Origin: Paludibacteraceae bacterium
GTDB taxonomy: Bacteria; Bacteroidota; Bacteroidia; Bacteroidales; Paludibacteraceae
Direction: 5' to 3'
Length of the DNA stretch: 6,577 nt
NCBI GenBank assembly: GCA_018055865.1
Contig: JAGPGR010000109.1
Coordinates: 1 to 6,577, forward strand
A program made the position numbers and the translations under genes. Below the pieces are notes generated by a model. It ran no database searches and had not been told where the DNA came from. It worked only from the letters and a program-made list of their open reading frames with translations. The first letter of the stretch is position 1; each line of letters begins with the position of its first letter. Positions 5,620-6,577 of this stretch are shown piece after piece.

Positions 5620-6567
5620 ATGTCAGAATTAAGACTGTTTTATCACGAAGATAACAAAATAAAGATATCGAAAAGCCTCGATATTCTCCCTAAAATTGAA
5701 CTGAAAAACATCATCTGGATCGACCTCAACGATGTGGCGCTGGATGTGGAAAGCCGTCTGGAGCAATTTCTGAAAATCTATATACAGGAAGACGAAGAAA
5801 TTGAAGAAATAGAAATGAGCTCGCGCTACATCGAAACCGACGACGGAATAGTGGCCAACACCAATTTCATGATGGATAATTTCACGCTCGAGCCGGTTTC
5901 GTTTATTCTCAAAAACGGCATACTGGTGTCGGTTCGCGATGCCGATTTGCGCTCGTTCAACGAAACTGTGAAGAAAATCTTTGCCAGTACCCGGAGTTTC
6001 CCCACCGGATTTCACGTACTGGTGGCTCTGCTCGAAACCCGCGTGGAATATGATGCCGATACCATCGAAGATACTACCGACCTGATCACCAACCTCAGTA
6101 AAACCCTGAATACCGAAGACGATTTGGACGAAGATATACTGATAAGAATCAAGGACTTGCAGGAAAAGGTGATGGTTATCCGGCAAACCATTGTTGATAA
6201 GCAGCGCGTACTCTCCAATATGCTCAAAAGCGATCTTTTCCCCCCCGAATTGCTTCCGCGTCTCACCATGATTATCAAAGATATCAATTCGCTGTTCGAA
6301 TACACCCGGTTTGGTTTCGACCGTCTGGACTACCTGCAGGATACGTTTCTCGGTCTTGTTAACCTGCAACAGAATAAAATCATCAAGATATTTACCGTGG
6401 TGTCAGTTATTTTCCTGCCGCCAACACTCATTGCCAGTATCTACGGCATGAACTTCCGGATTTTGCCCGAACTAAACTGGGCGTACGGCTATCCTTTCTC
6501 CATTACATTAATGGTGGCTTTTTCGGGTGCAGTATTGTGGTATTTCCGGCGAAAAAAGTGGCTGTAG
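5620..6567 (+). CDS. corA: CorA family magnesium (Mg2+/Co2+) transport channel
   Basis: CorA proteins are inner-membrane homopentameric channels that admit Mg2+ (also Co2+ or Ni2+) and are gated by Mg2+ bound to the cytoplasmic domain. The 315-residue protein has the expected length and order. A soluble alpha/beta N-terminal domain (about 1-140) includes an acidic patch, EDEEIEEIE (57-65). A long charged helical region (about 140-250) forms the stalk funnel. Two C-terminal membrane helices lie at about 255-275 and 289-309. The diagnostic YGMN motif is at 275-278, followed by the usual loop with PEL (283-285) and W287 before the second helix. The basic tail RRKKWL ends the protein on the cytoplasmic side, as in the family. 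The start is fixed by a strong Shine-Dalgarno sequence. No match to the TAnnTTTG promoter was found in the 117-bp gap after rsmA, so the gene may be read from the rsmA promoter or from an unrecognised one. Substrate choice among Mg2+, Co2+ and Zn2+ cannot be settled by sequence alone. Confidence 0.94.
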   Translation: MSELRLFYHEDNKIKISKSLDILPKIELKNIIWIDLNDVALDVESRLEQFLKIYIQEDEEIEEIEMSSRYIETDDGIVANTNFMMDNFTLEPVSFILKNGILVSVRDADLRSFNETVKKIFASTRSFPTGFHVLVALLETRVEYDADTIEDTTDLITNLSKTLNTEDDLDEDILIRIKDLQEKVMVIRQTIVDKQRVLSNMLKSDLFPPELLPRLTMIIKDINSLFEYTRFGFDRLDYLQDTFLGLVNLQQNKIIKIFTVVSVIFLPPTLIASIYGMNFRILPELNWAYGYPFSITLMVAFSGAVLWYFRRKKWL

Positions 6568-6577
6568 ATTTACAAAA

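Noticed and set aside
5629..6369. Long open frame of about 246 codons antisense to corA
   Set aside because: It lies entirely within corA, whose motifs are unmistakable. Its translation has the biased His/Phe/Gln-rich look of a complementary-strand shadow, and no family signature is visible.

Overview
The window looks like ordinary chromosome from a member of the Bacteroidota, probably Bacteroidales-like. The main evidence is promoter sequence. Four intergenic sites match the Bacteroidota -7 element TAnnTTTG, and two of them have a TTG-type -33 element 20-21 nt upstream. Most genes lack a Shine-Dalgarno sequence, and RsmA carries the NFPY form of the methyltransferase motif. The genus cannot be fixed from the sequence alone. 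No mobile element, CRISPR array, tRNA or rRNA was seen.

Layout, left to right: (1) 1-608, minus strand: the first 202 residues of a secreted M14 zinc carboxypeptidase, running off the left edge. (2) 609-889: a 281-bp divergent intergenic region with a promoter for each neighbour. On the AraC side it also has a pair of imperfect direct repeats 21 bp apart and a dyad inside the promoter. (3) 890-2074, plus: a seven-helix membrane protein fused to an AraC DNA-binding domain. (4) 2193-3038, plus: an exported metallophosphatase of the 5'-nucleotidase family with only the catalytic domain. (5) 4539 down to 3090, minus: a two-gene overlapping unit, GtrA-like then a flippase-like (LPG-synthase transmembrane domain) protein, both integral membrane. 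It converges on the phosphatase gene. (6) 4540-4716: a divergent intergenic region whose two predicted promoters face each other. (7) 4717-5502, plus: rsmA (ksgA). (8) 5620-6567, plus: corA, a Mg2+ channel, preceded by a 117-nt leader with a 13-bp hairpin and the strongest ribosome binding site in the window. No gene-free stretch exceeds 300 bases.

Functionally, the left half is envelope and secretion biology: an exported peptidase, an exported phosphatase and a membrane-bound transcription factor that may sense an envelope signal. The middle pair probably handles polyprenyl-linked sugars or another lipid at the inner membrane. The right pair joins 30S subunit maturation to Mg2+ uptake, a sensible pairing because ribosomes are a major Mg2+ sink. 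I did not find a clear new multi-gene system. The most interesting signals are regulatory: the 21-bp-spaced repeats before the AraC gene, the face-to-face promoters between gtrA-like and rsmA, and the corA leader hairpin, whose 3' arm could alternatively pair next to the Shine-Dalgarno sequence.
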